The notes under the pieces: generated by a model
The model's input: the letters and a program-made list of their open reading frames with translations, nothing else
The model's database searches: none
What the model was told of the DNA's origin: nothing
Shown here: one piece after another, positions 22,629 to 35,412 of the stretch
How the letters are laid out: each line of letters starts with the position of its first letter
Position numbering within the stretch: position 1 is the stretch's first letter
Program-made: the position numbers and the translations under genes
DNA from: Suillus spraguei
Taxonomy: Eukaryota > Basidiomycota > Agaricomycetes > Boletales > Suillaceae
Reading direction: 5' to 3'
NCBI GenBank assembly: GCA_016800925.1
Contig: JABCPU010000141.1
Span: forward strand, 1-64,000
Length of the DNA stretch: 64,000 bases

Positions 22629-23748
22629 TGTCCTGAAAAAATGCAGACAACATTGAAACGTTGCAGACTATGTCGCAGTATTATAGTGAGATAGGTCAGG
22701 GACGTACTAGCTCGCGAATGGCAATCGAGCCAGACCCTGAGACATGCTGCGAAGCTCTCAACCATCGGAGGCAAATGGCTGGATGCTTATTTACTAATCG
22801 AGCCAGAATCCTGCGGGCTGAGGGCTTGAAGTACGGCGCGAAGCTCAGAACGTGGGCCTCGTGATTGTCAAAAGAAGCAGAATTCTTCTGGAAAGATTCC
22901 AGAGTCTGAACTCTGCTTACGGGAGCCTTCCAGAGGCCTATATATAAATATATGATTCAATGAAATCATCGAACGCTTGTATGATGGCCTGGTACCGTGA
23001 CGAGCTGCAAAAGGTTTGTGTAATACGAAAGTTTGAAAACGATTTACGAGAGGCATACCAGAGTTCAACTTGATCATTCGATGGGTCTTTGCAGCGAGTC
23101 CGAGGCAGGATGTACCATTACGCCGGAGCGAGTATTGTAAGTCTGTAACTAGCACTAGTAACTGCGCTTCCGAGGCACGATGCATGAATTATGACGTACG
23201 TCTTTGAGGGTGATGTGTATGTGGTGGTATAAGCCAGGCTGGTCCCGAGCTTATGGAAGACTCATGATGGGGGTGACCGCCTATTGCCCACAGTGCCGTA
23301 TATAATGCTGCGCCAACTATCCACGATGCAGCATTTTATGTAATTATCGCATCTCGACCTATTGGCAACTTGAAGAATCCCTCCAAAAAGACAAATCGTG
23401 TCATTCACCAAATGCATCATGCATCGTAGCGCCACACTTCGTAAGCTTCCGATGGAAAACACATTTAATTGGCCGACTATGCTACAGAATATAAGCTGAC
23501 CAGAAATGCACAAGTACTACAGACATAACGGGACTGCGAAGCTCGAGGGGTTGATTACAAGAATATTACAATTATGACGGATCCTGCACGACCGCGACTG
23601 CGATCGCTTCCATAACGATTCCGTTGGTTCAAATGTGCAAAAAGCACGCGTGATCTTCACCCACTCCTCATGTCTCTTTCTGTAAGAAGCAAGATAGCTG
23701 AGTTGCACAGGCGTGGAATGGTGGGCGTGGAGAATAAACATGTAGTCT
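22629..23748. other. Intergenic, no gene recognised
   Basis: Short frames only. The part next to 22628 should hold the promoter of the MFS gene. No terminal repeats found. Confidence 0.4.
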
Positions 23749-24021
23749 CATCAGGAAATTCACACATTCCTTAACATGCTTAATCAGCTTAACTCACTTA
23801 TCTCAAAACTTGTTTGCTCTCTCTCACATCATTCACCTGGCATATCTTATATTTTTTGAGTGCGAAATACAATAAAACATGTATATTAATATATCTCAAC
23901 TTTTTTTTTCTGAATTCATTCACATTGAAATTTTGGACAAGTAGATTCAATTTCACCAAGGCAGTTAAGTGTAAATAAGTCCGCATAAGGGCACGTCAAG
24001 GAATGTGTGAATTTCCTGATG
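23749..24021. mobile_element. MITE, 273 bp, 24-bp perfect TIRs
   Basis: CATCAGGAAATTCACACATT starts the left TIR (23749-23772); its exact reverse complement closes the element (23998-24021). The interior is AT-rich without a gene. A CT dinucleotide stands on both sides, but the target duplication is not certain. The superfamily cannot be assigned from the ends alone. The copia LTR begins 38 bp further on. Confidence 0.72.
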
Positions 24022-24058
24022 CTGACATGTCGTTCTGTTGGACCACCGAACAGGCATT

Positions 24059-24365
24059 TGTGAAGATCTGAAGAGGCTCGGACTAGAAACGAGAGAGTGA
24101 GAACTCAGTCTTAGTTGGAAAGACTACACTATGACAGGTTCATACCTAGAAACGAGAGAGTGAGAACTATACATCGTTAGTACTAAGTATGATGTTCAAG
24201 TCGTAGTAAGTAGCTCACCTCAGTCTTAGTTGGAAAGACTGAGGGAAAAGAATTCTATGGACGCTGAATATTAGAGGATCGTTTGAACTGAGAACGAAAA
24301 TATGAACATGGATGAAACATGTATGATAAGTATGTAATGATAGATAAGAGGAACATATCTTGATA
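24059..24365 (-). repeat. Copia 3' LTR
   Basis: 307 bp, next to TSD GCATT on the left and the polypurine tract on the right. Confidence 0.93.
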
Positions 24366-24404
24366 CTCCCACTCAGACGCATATCACCAGATATGCGGGT
24401 GGAA

Positions 24405-27400
24405 TTATTCATCATCATTCGAAGATGAGCGGAGGGCGAGAGAGTAGCGGTGATTTCGGAAGAGTTTTCGTGATAGTGATTTTGTGAAGATGTCGGCAAC
24501 CATATCATGTGTAGGTATGTATGGGATGTTAATGGTGCCATCATTTACAAGATCTCGAATGAAATGGTAGCGCACACGAATGTGCTTCGCACGATCATGG
24601 AACTGGGGGTTTTTCATTAGGGCACGGCTTCCATTATTGTCTCCATACAGAGTGGTAGGTGTGATGAAGGATGAATCAAGTCCAAAATCGTGCAATAATT
24701 GACTAAGATGAATTTGTTCGCGCGCAGCATTCGAGAGGGCAATATATTTGGCTTCCGTTGAGGACGTGGCTACGACTGACTGTTTTTGAGAACGCCAGCT
24801 GATGGGGGAGCCAAAAAGGTAATAGACGTAGCCACCAATTGATCGACTATCATCTTTATCTGACGCAAAATCTGAGTCTGAGTAGCCGATGAGTCCCTGG
24901 TCTGATAGACCAAAAGTGAGGGAATATTGGGCTGTTCCACGAATATATTGAAGGAGATGATGGAGTTGGTGGTAGTGTTCAACACCTGGATTGCTCAAAA
25001 ATTTTGACAGCATGGATACCGCATATGCAATATCAGGACGACTCACACGCATGGCAAAATTGAGTTCACCAATGGTGCGAGCATATGGGAGGTGCATGAA
25101 TTGCTGTTTCTCGGCCTCAGTGAGAGGAACTGTGGTCTTGGACAGTGAAACACTGGGCACAAGAGGTGTGGATGCAGGACGGCAATCTGACATCTTTGTT
25201 TCACTGAGGATCTGTTCCAGGAAGGCAGTCTGGTTGATTTTAAGGAGTCGTTTGGAGTGGTCGCGTATGATGTGCATCCCTAGAAAATGACATGCTTTAC
25301 CAAGGTCCTTCATCTCGAAACGCTTACTCAGCGCAGTCTTGAAATCATCGAGAAATTGTCTGCAGTTCAAGGCGAGCAACATGTCATCAGCATAGATGAG
25401 CAACCAGATGGTTTTATCTCCTTTTCGCAGGACATACAGGCTGTAGTCTGCTTCACTCCGTACGAAATTAAAACCTTCTTTTCGCAAATAATCGTCAAGG
25501 GTCTTATTCCATTGACGACCTGCTTGCTTTAAGCCATAAATAGCCTTCAAGAGCTTCCAAACCCAATCTGGGTACTTTGAGTCTTCGAAACCGGGCGGTT
25601 GACGCATATAGATGTCCTCGTCAAGTCCACCATTGAGAAACACTGTCTTGACATCCATTTGATCGAGTTCGAGATCAAATTTTGCGACCATTGAGAGGAA
25701 TGCTCGTGTAGTATCATACTTTGCTACTGGTGCAAAAGTTTCAGTATAATCAAGGCCTTCAACCTATGAGAATCCTTGTGCAACCAGACGAGCTTTATAA
25801 CGAACAATCTGACCACTTTCATCATATTTGTAAGCATATACCCACCGTGAACCAACTGCCTTCCGACCAGGAGGTAGTGGAACGAGTACACCAGTTCCTT
25901 TCTCTTGTAGTGAAGCTAGTTCCTCTATCATAGCACTCTCCCAGAATGCAGACTCCTCACTAGATGTGCGAGTTTCAGATAGTGTTTGTGGGGGTTGTTT
26001 TCATCCATCAGTCATATTCTGAGCGGATCCTAGCATTGCAGAATGTTCTGTGATGGTTTCAGATGACTGCACTTCTGAGTCTGTATGTGAGTGAATTGGA
26101 ACATATGTCCAGCATCGATTGACGGGAACATTAGGCTTGGCTGGGATTGCAACAGAACAGGGAAGAGGGAGTGTAGCCTCAACACGTTGATGAGTCGAAC
26201 AGCGTGGGAAAGGTTCAGGGATTGAGACGATACTTGATGATTCCTCCACAGCAGGTGTCGCAGCTTGGTCTATTCCGTTTTCATCAGTTTGTGGGAATGG
26301 GAGAGGTGGTTCAGCAGATACTATGGGTGTTATGAGAGGTGAGACTCCAACTGAAACAGTAGTTGTCAATGGTATAGGTGTCCTTGTAATCTTTGGAATG
26401 GAGATGCCCGAATCTTCTCTGCTCCTTGAGTCTTGTACTATGACAGTTGGCATATCCACAGATTCTTGTATGTCGATACGCTGATTATAGAGTTCAACGA
26501 GTGGAGAGATCACTGAGTTAGGAGTTCCATAGAAAATATTCTCATCAAAGTGAACATTTCGGGACCGAACAATTTTCCGTGCTGTCGGATCCCATAGCAA
26601 ATGACCAGCATCCTTGATGTGACCAAGTAAAAAACACCATTGTGACACATAGTCATACTTGTGTCGTGTAGCATCCGGAACATGTGCATAAGCAAGACAG
26701 CCAAATGGGCGCAGATGTGTGACATCAGGGGGATATCCATGGAAGAGTTCAAAAGGTGTCTTCTCCTCAATGGCTGATGACGGAAGGAGATTCTTTATGT
26801 ATGCTGAATTCAAGGTAGCATAGCCCCAAAATGATCGCGGGAATCCACTATGATGGTGTGCACTCAAAGCACATGTGACGATAGTCTGATGTCCACACTC
26901 AGCGACCCCATTTTGCTCTGCAGTATGTGGCATTGAAAGTTCATGTTCTATACCCTTGTCATGCAGGAATTTGGTGACAGTGCTGGAGATATATTCACCA
27001 CCATTGTCACTGCGGAGGCGCTTTACTTGCTGACCCGACTGCTTCTCAATCCAAATGATGTATTGTTGTAGGCGAGAAAACACATCACTTTTGTGTTTGA
27101 TGAGATAGATTGTCGAGTAACGGGAGAAGTCGTTTGTGAATGCAACAAAATATATTTCTCCAGATGCAGTAGCAGTGTCAATGGGTCCCCAGACGTCCGT
27201 ATGAATGAGTTCTGCAATGTGGGTGGCACAGTGACAAGCATGTGATGGGAAGGGGAAGCGCTTGTGTTTTCCCATCAGACATGACTGACATTCAATGTGA
27301 TCGGCACCATGTTCCATAGGTTGATCTGGCCTATTATCAGCAAGAACAAGTCCAGTGACCACCTTTGCAGCTTTGCGCAAGGTAGTATTAGCTGCATGAC

Positions 27401-28851
27401 CCATTCGTGCATGCCAAACTGCTGCTGGTAGTGGCATGTTTGACAAAGCCTTGGCAGCAAAGGCAATATGGTCACGGCTGTACTTTGCACGAAGATAGTA
27501 TAACCCATCAGTACAATTGACTTGGGCAATGGTGGCACCATCTGTTCGGTGTATACGGGCTCCTTTCGCATTCATTTCAAAGAAGATACCCTCCGATGCA
27601 AGAGCTGAGACAGATATCAAAGTGCATCGCAGATCAGGAACATGTAGAAAAGGCAGCCCAATAGGCTCCCATCTTCCATCATTGTTGAGCACTAACTTTA
27701 TAATCCCCCAGCCCAGAGCAAAAACAACATCATCATTTGCAAGTTTCACTGTTAAGGGTGGATTATAGGGAGCGTAGCAAGTAAATAGGGAGTGGTCCGA
27801 TTCCATATGTGCAGTTGCGGCAGAATCTACATGGAAGGAGAAAGAACTATTGCTCATATTAGAGAAACTGGCTTCGTGCATAGGTAGACAGAGGAATGAT
27901 GGGATGGTGTCATGTTGCACTAGAGCAGGAGTTGGTAGATCAGTGATCTGCGAGGTTGATGAAAGAGTTTGTGTCGACATGATTGGAGAGTCTGTCTTTG
28001 CTAGATGAGTACAGCAGTTGTACCAAATATGTCCTGTGCACTTACAGAATCCACATGTCGAGCGCCACGAGAGTTCCCACTTGTCTCCTTTGGCTGCGTC
28101 AAGGTCCTTCGGCTTGGGACGGTCAGCTGGCTTGCCTGGTTTGACAGCTCGAGCTGCCATGGCAGTATGGTGCGCATGAGGGTTATTGTATCCAAAACTC
28201 ACATAGTATTGTTCAGAATTCCGGATCTGACTAACAACACCTTCAAGCGTGAGCTTTCCAGCATTCGCATCAGCACTATGAAGTATGAGCTGCGAGAGCA
28301 GGGCATAGAAGTCTGGTAATGCATGAAGTAGTGCCTGTACGAGAGTATACTCATTACACTTCCATTCTGCTGACTCGATGGCCTTAAGCTGTGCCTTAAT
28401 GTCAGTGATCTCCTTGATTGACTGCGTGAGCGAGTTGCTGTCTGATGCCTTTGGAAGATCAAAGACACGACCCATGAGGCAAGTGAAGCGAACGCCAATA
28501 GTAGCCTGGTACTTGTTCTCGAGTGCCTTCCAAACAAGAGCAGGGTCTGAGATGCCCATAAAGTGAATTAGATCACTAGAATGGACAGCCATGCCCAAAA
28601 GACCCTTTGTGATACTCTGTCGTTCACGGAAAGAAACAACATCTGTACTGGCATCATGAGTGGTAACACGTTGCACAAAAGCTGCATCAGATTCATTAGC
28701 GAGCTTTACTGGGGGGTGTGGTTCCTTCTTGTCACCGATGAGGAGGCGCCACAGATTGAACAACAAAAGCCAAAGGTCCATAGATGTGACCCATGACAAG
28801 TAATTTGAACCATTGGCATCAAGTGGAGGGTGAGGAAACGAGGAAGGGATT
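24405..28851 (-). pseudogene. Copia gag-pol polyprotein, interrupted
   Basis: Domain order on the minus strand is gag, zinc knuckle CGFCKCTGHIWYNC (near 28000), protease HVDSAATAHM, GAG-pre-integrase HH-CC region ending CQSCLMGKHKRF, integrase D-D-E (HTDVWGP, SDNGGEY, NGVAE), reverse transcriptase with YADDM, and RNase H ending in the ADIFTK tail. This is the copia order (IN before RT). The first codons lie across the gypsy insertion: an ATG at 36999-36997 opens gag, and about seven codons on the element begins. Stops at about 26000 (GATGGATGA) and 25763 (TCATAG before VEGLDYTETFAP) each fit a C-to-T change. The longest intact pieces are 932 and 428 codons. Confidence 0.93.
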
Positions 28852-29326
28852 TGTTACAATCGTACGTGCCCCTATTCATTCTCTTCTTGCTTCCTTACTT
28901 GTATATCATGTCACATGACTCTGACTCATATGCTCAATGCATCTGTACTATAGTTGCCTTCCTTATTTGGATACGCACTTACTTTCTCACGTCTCTCTTG
29001 GTCCATGCGCACATATTGGTCTATTTAAGCACAATTGTACTTGTAGTAGATTCTTTACTTTAATCTTACTGGGTTTTACCTGGAACTTCCTTCACTTAGG
29101 TCTCCAACCTAAGTCGTCTTGAATCGTCTCTAGGTCTAAGCACTCCTTAGCCTTAGTCTCTATTCTCGTAGAACCTCTTAGACTTGTCTTTGAGGCCGAA
29201 CCCTTGATCGTACTTGAAACGCGTTCCTTGTACTTTCACCTTGTCCTCTTTTGGACATTGTAGAACTTCCCAGCAGACCGTCTGTGTCTTTTCACTGTCG
29301 CTGGAGACGCCACCCCAGTCGTAACA
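28852..29326 (+). repeat. Gypsy 5' LTR
   Basis: 475 bp, preceded by GGATT. Homologous to 36501-36974, 40451-40922 (inverted) and 58670-59307. Confidence 0.93.
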
Positions 29327-29517
29327 AAAAGATTAAAGTCATTTTTGATTGTCGACTATCCAGTCTTCAACCCTGAACCCTGATTGCTTAGATAAGCAGA
29401 TTAGTGTACGCGTACGCTAAATCAATCATCAAGAGGAGTCCTCTGACAGAAGACAAGCCCTAATGGACAGCAAGACAGCGCGTGTAGGCACCGAGAAAGT
29501 ATAACTCACCAGACGAA
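29327..29517 (+). other. Gypsy leader
   Basis: Untranslated leader between 5' LTR and gag; shared with the second copy at 59308-59510. No tRNA-complementary primer site is obvious right after the LTR, so self-priming is possible but unproven. Confidence 0.5.
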
Positions 29518-30299
29518 TTGCCAAATATGATGACCAAAGAATTTGAATACAAGATCGGTCAGCCAACCGGTTTTGATGGAGATCGCGACAACTCTCGCGA
29601 ATTTATCCAGTCGTGCAATCTGCACTTCAACATCAATGAAAAGCTTTACACTACCGACAAACAGAAGATCATTTTCATAACATCCTTCATGACTGAAAAG
29701 AATGCCAAATCCTGGAAAGAGCAATTCCTTGACCATGCTCAATCAACCGACACGTCCGGACAAAAAGTTGGTTATGGGACAATGGTGGATTTTATGAAAA
29801 GCTTCAAAGAAGCCTTCGACCCAGTGGACACAAAGGGAACCGCACTCACGAAACTCAGAGACCTCAAACAAGGAAGTGGAGATCTCCATACCTACATCGC
29901 TGACTTTGAGGCACTTGCAGCCAAGGCTCATATCACCGATAATGCAATGAAAATCCAATTCTTCCAAGATGGCCTGAATTGGGGTATCCTTACAAAGCTT
30001 TTCGCACTAGGAGATGTTTCAGAAGTATTCTGAGACGTTGTGCTGCAATGCATTTCCATTGACAACTCCCATCATTGTCTTCAAGCCATGAGGACACATC
30101 ATGCTCCACAACAGAAGAAGAAGAACTATGGAAATGCACGTTACATACCCAACCATGATTCCAACGCAATGGTTGTAGATTGAATCTCCGACACGGAGAG
30201 ATCCGAATGCATGAAGAAGGGACAATGCTTCGGATGCAAGAAGACAGGACATCATATTCATAATTGTCCTGACAGAAAGAAGAAGACCCCGCTCTGACA
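29518..30299 (+). pseudogene. Gypsy gag with CCHC knuckle
   Basis: A retrotransposon capsid-like N-terminal region (residues 1-171, with FITSFMTEKNAKSWKEQFLD) stops at a TGA at 30031. The same frame continues to a CX2CX4HX4C zinc knuckle, CFGCKKTGHHIHNC, near 30222-30263. Further TGA codons at about 30180 and 30296 separate it from the protease region. Gag would package element RNA. Confidence 0.8.
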
Positions 30300-30356
30300 A
30301 ACTGAAGTCAAAGAAGAAGAAGACGAAGAAACTGTGAGGCGGATTGTTGAGGATTT

Positions 30357-33300
30357 TTGAATTGGAGAAACAAAGATTCAACGTATGTCTCTCCCAATGT
30401 ACTACTAAGACTTGTACGCGCTGTAGGTGAAAGAAAAGAACTTCGCGTCCCTATCACCCTCCACTCGCGTACTCGCTTAAAATCCGTCAACACTACCGCC
30501 GTTATAGATTCGGGAGCGGCCGGAACATTTATTTCCGAGGAGTTTGTGAAACTCCATCAAATCACACAACAAAAACTCAAAACACTGTTTCGAGTTACTA
30601 CAGCAGATGGAACTCTTATTACAGGAGGACCAATCACACACTACTGCCTTTTAGTGGTCAAAATCGATGAATGAACCATGTATGGGAAATTCAATATCAC
30701 CAAACTGGGAAGAAGAGATCAAATCCTTCTAGGGATTCCATGGTTACGCGCAATGAACCCAAGTATAGATTAGGCTGCTGAAACATTAATCCTCCCTCGA
30801 ACAACGAAATCAGATGAAATTGAAATCGACATGGATATTGATCGGAAGAAGAATGGATTACCCCCAGTCTTCCATTGCCACACTAAGAAATGGCAACATT
30901 CCCAACTTCCAAGATCTCTCATCACCCCTTCTATTCCTAAGGATCCTGAACCAAAAGTACAAATGCCATGTACTACTGACCCTACTCCCCATGTACAACT
31001 GCTGTGAGCAGTATCGCCAATTCCCCGAGCAGAAAAGCGCAAGAACGAATCCAAGCCCGAACATCGGATCGGAAAAGAACCTATTGAGCAACGGCCAATA
31101 GAAGAACAGAAGTATGGGAAAAGAAAAGCCGAAGAAGAAATTCCAGGACGAGATACCAATGTGCCGAAACTATCCAAATTCTATGTTCCCCCGAAAACAC
31201 TATCAGCTTCAATTGAGGAAACCCCCAATGAAGAAGAACCCATGCCCTCGTTGATCCCAACAGAGAATGATGACCAATTCAACACAAAGCAAGATGTCTG
31301 GCATGCGCCAGAAATACGTGAAATTTCCTCCTATGAACTTGGAGATGGAGAATTTCTTGTGGAATATGATACCGATGGAGTTAGCATGAGAATCATAGAA
31401 GAAGTATCCATGGACACGCCTCTCACACATGATGAAACTTCCCGACTCGAACAACTCCCCAACTATTCCACAATCTCACTTTCTCCTCTGAAATACAGTA
31501 ACAAGGCTCAGGAATTCGCCATGGATGAGAAGGAAAAGAAAAAGAAATCCTTCGAAGAATTGGTCCCGGAATATTTACACGACTTCGCAGACGTCTTTGC
31601 TAAAGACAGATTAAACAAATTACCCCCTGAACACCCCGGTATTGATCATCGGATCGATACTAAACCCGGTTTTATCCCTCGCACATCTAAGGTTTACCCT
31701 CTATCGGAAAAAGAACACGCTGCCATCAAAACGTTTATCGATGAAAACATTGCAAAAGGTTTCATCTCAGAATTGAAGTCACCCCAAGCCAGTGGCTTCT
31801 TCTTTGTGGGAAAGAAGAGTGGAGAATTGTGTCCCTGTCAAGATTATCGCTACATTAATGATTGGACGGTCAAGAACGCCTATCCGCTCCCACTCCCTAT
31901 CTCCCTTGTCGCACGCCTTCACAATGCACAGTTCTTTACGAAAATGGATATCCGGTCCGGCTACAACAATATTCGCATCCATCCCGATGATCGTTGGAAA
32001 GCTGCTTTTACTACAGAGTTTGGCCTCTTTGAACCGAATGTCATGTTCTTTGGCCTCTGCAATTCCCCGGCAACTTTCCAAGCATACATGAATCGTACCT
32101 TCCAGCAGGAAATCAATGAAGGCTGGATGGTTATCTACATGGATGATATCCTGATTTTCTCTACAACTGCGGCAGAACATCATGAACGGACAAGACGGGT
32201 TTTGATGAAAATACAAAAAGAACATCTGTTCTTGAAACCGGAGAAATGCACCTTCGATGCAGAAGAAGTGGAATACCTCGGAATGATAATCCGCCCCGGA
32301 CAAATCGCTATGGATACTGCCAAGACCAAGGGAATCTCCAAATGGCCAGTTCCGAAATCTGTAAAAGATGTTCGATCCTTCCTCGGTTTTTGCAACTTCT
32401 ACCACACGTTCATTTCCCATTACTCTGATATCGCCCGATCCCTTATCAAATTAACAAAGAAAGATAAGGTCTTTGATTGGTCAACCGAATGCATGGACAC
32501 CTTCGACGAACTGAAACGATGCTTTACTTCCCAACCGGTACTCCGTAACCCTGATCCTTCCCGACAATTTGCCATTGCTACCGACGCTTCGCTCGTAGCA
32601 ACCGGCAGAGTTCTCTTGCAGACTGACGAAAATGGCGTTTATCACCCATGTGCATATCTCTCACAGTCTTTGAACCCCGCAGAATGCAACTACCAAATCT
32701 TTGACCGGGAACTCCTTGCCATAATCCGGGCATTGAATGAATGGCGCCATTATCTTGAAGGAAACCTGCACCCCGTCCTGGTATTCACCGACCACAAGAA
32801 TCTTCTGTACTTTAGAAGTGCACAGAAACTTACTCGTTGCCAAGCACGTTGGCAATTGATTTTGTCTATTTACAACATTGAACTGCACCACGTTACAGGT
32901 ACTAAATTGGCAGTACCTGATGCACTATCTTGCCGGCCCGACTATGACTCCGGTAAAGACGATAACGAGGACCAGACACTCCTTCCTGATGCTCTATCCG
33001 TTCGTCTTATTGATACCGATCTGAAGGATGTCTTATCATCCTCCGACCCCCTCGATGACCCTGTCTTGAAGACAGCGTCCGACGCCCTCGATGGCGTGTG
33101 TCTTCCTCCCATGAAATTGGCACTCTCTGACTGGAAGATTGAGGAGAATGTCCTCTATTTTAAGAATTGTGCCTACATTCCACCGGCGCATCATCCCGAT
33201 ATCCTGAAATGGTATCATGATCATCCTACCGTGGGACACCCCGGTAGATTCAAAACCGAAGAACTCGTTAAATGGGAAGCGTGGTGGCCCACTATGGGCT

Positions 33301-34459
33301 CCCATATTCGGAAATACGTTGAAGGTTGCACCCTTTGTCAGTAAATGAAAGCTGATATGCATCCTGTTCGACCGCTGCTTACCCCGATATCCTCGTCTGC
33401 GACTCGCCCCTTTTCCCAGGTCTCTGTTGATCTTATCACCGACCTTCCTGTCTCTGGGGGCTTTGACAGTATCATGGTCATGGTAGACCATGGCCTTACA
33501 AAGGGGGTAATTATTATCCCTTGTTTGAAAACCATCACTTCCGAAGGCATTGCTAAACTATTCTTGAAACATGTCTACCAACGATTTGGACTCCATGACA
33601 AAGTCATCTCGGATCGAGGCCCACAATTCCTATCTCGCTTCTCTAAGGAACTTGCCCGACTTCTCGACTACGTCATCGCTCCATCTACAGCTTATCACCC
33701 ACAGACTGATGGTCAAACTGAAAGACTGAATCAGGAACTTGAAACATACCTATGCATCTATTGCTGCAACAACCCTGAAGATTGGGTAGAACATCTACCA
33801 ATTGCCGAATTTGTCCACAACCACCAAAAGCATGATGCAAGGAATGCATCACCCTTCTATTTGATGATGGGATACGAACCAGTGCCATCCCTCACCTTAT
33901 CCCTGATTCATCCGTCCCTGCAGCAGAAGATCGAGTACGATCCCTGCAGAAAATAAGAGAAGAAGCAATTGCCTGCCATAATATTGCAATGCAAACAATG
34001 GCCGAACGATCCCGAGGAGATAAGTACATTCCATGGAAGATCGGAGATAAGGTTTGGCTATCTGCCGCTAATCTTAGACTCAAACTCCCATCAAGGAAAC
34101 TTGCGCCAAAGCGATATGGACCCTTCCCGATCATCGATGTCTTATCTCCCATCACGTTCACGCTCAAACTCCCTCCGCAGTGGAAAATCCATCCTATGTT
34201 CCATGCTTCCGTCTTGTCGTCCTATAGCGAAACAGACGTACACGGTCCGAACTTCCCTGAACCACCACCTGACATCATTGAAGAAGAAGAAGAATATGAA
34301 ATAGAAGCAATTTTTTCTCACAAAGGAACCGGCACTTGCCGACGCTATCTCGTTTCTTGGAAAGGATATTCATCGGGAGATAACGAATGGCTCCCAGAAA
34401 AGAACTTGAAAAACTCCGCTCGAATCTTGAATGCTTATAAGAAGCAACATTCCCTCTGA
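30357..34459 (+). pseudogene. Gypsy pol: PR-RT-RNase H-IN-chromodomain
   Basis: Protease motif VIDSGAAGTFIS (near 30500). The main frame 31161-33344 holds RT with YMDDILIF (near 32140), RNase H with FAIATDASL, and the integrase H2C2 finger (HDHPTVGHP ... CTLCQ). After a TAA (33342-33344, CAA in the other copy) the integrase core continues with VSVDLITDLP, SDRGPQF and HPQTDGQTE (D-D-E). A frameshift near 33900 leads to 33989-34459, ending in a chromodomain (RRYLVSWKGYSSGDNEWLP), which in chromoviruses directs integration to heterochromatin. TGA at about 30672 and TAG at about 30771 break the PR-RT link; both match sense codons in the copy at 60 kb. Confidence 0.93.
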
Positions 34460-34515
34460 TTATCCTTCAGTCAATCAAATCGCGTTTAGCACTTGATCAA
34501 CTAGCACCGTTACAA

Positions 34516-34923
34516 ATGTCTTTCCCCACTGCATACATCACCCCCGTCACCGTTGCCAACAATGACTCCAACTCCAATGCAGAAAACTACAGAACCCTTA
34601 CCACCAAAATTGACAACACCTCCTACATCGAAGCTGCCCTTCTATGTGAAGGACACGCTCTTGAAATCGAAAGAATCCTCACCGAAAGAGGAGCCTTCCC
34701 TGCTTTACTCCTCGTTAACATAATTTGCACCGCAGCCCTCATTGAAACCACTGCCAATGATAAGACCACAGAAATCATATACCGCCATCGTCTCCTTCAT
34801 CTTCAAAAACGCATTCGTTCTTATGCTATGTTGCTGCTTCCCAATTCTTTTAAGAGCAATGTTGAGGAAGCTATTCACATCATGGCCGAACGCCGAGCAG
34901 GTATTGCTCGACCTCTGTCATGA
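34516..34923 (+). CDS. Gypsy accessory ORF 1 (135 aa)
   Basis: Intact frame directly 3' of the chromodomain, inside the element. Helical and soluble (LLCEGHALEIERILTERGAF), without a signal peptide or transmembrane segment, so not envelope-like. No family recognised. Confidence 0.5.
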   Translation: MSFPTAYITPVTVANNDSNSNAENYRTLTTKIDNTSYIEAALLCEGHALEIERILTERGAFPALLLVNIICTAALIETTANDKTTEIIYRHRLLHLQKRIRSYAMLLLPNSFKSNVEEAIHIMAERRAGIARPLS

Positions 34924-35412
34924 ATTCCAAATACAAATCATTACTCTTTTCTAAATTTCCCTAAAGCGTCTAAACCCAGTGCTAAGACAAACACAAACTC
35001 CATTGAAATACCTATAACCACTTCTATAACCGAACTTCCTGATGAAGATGAAGAGATCTTTTATGATGCTATCGGATAAGATAAGATAAGATAGTATCAC
35101 GTGATCTTAGAACCTTCTAGAATATGACGTCATAACAATGTCACAACTATCACATCGTACGATTCTCGTTTCTATTTTATGATTGGCTAGTAGTTTCAAA
35201 CTCAGTTTATATCTCAGTTTCAATATGTGTATATAGTTAGCTAGTTTCGCTGTAGTAGTTCTTTAGTTCAAACCTCTTGTATCTACAACTGTAGCAATCC
35301 AAGACGTCCTTGCTCCTTTCTCTCTCTGTGATAACCTTAGTTTGAGTCCTAGTCTCTGCCCTTGCATTAATTCGTTTGTGGGTTGTGACAACCTCCCTCT
35401 CCGCAGGAAGAT
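34924..35412 (+). other. AT-rich segment between accessory ORFs
   Basis: Contains a GATAAGATAAGATAAGATAG run (35076-35095) and a TTTATAT/GTATATAGTT region near 35200-35240 that could be a promoter for the downstream ORFs. Function inferred only. Confidence 0.3.

Noticed and set aside
31779..32420. 213-codon minus-strand frame inside gypsy RT
   Set aside because: Antisense shadow of the reverse transcriptase, with no motif of its own; the same holds for 61854-61456.
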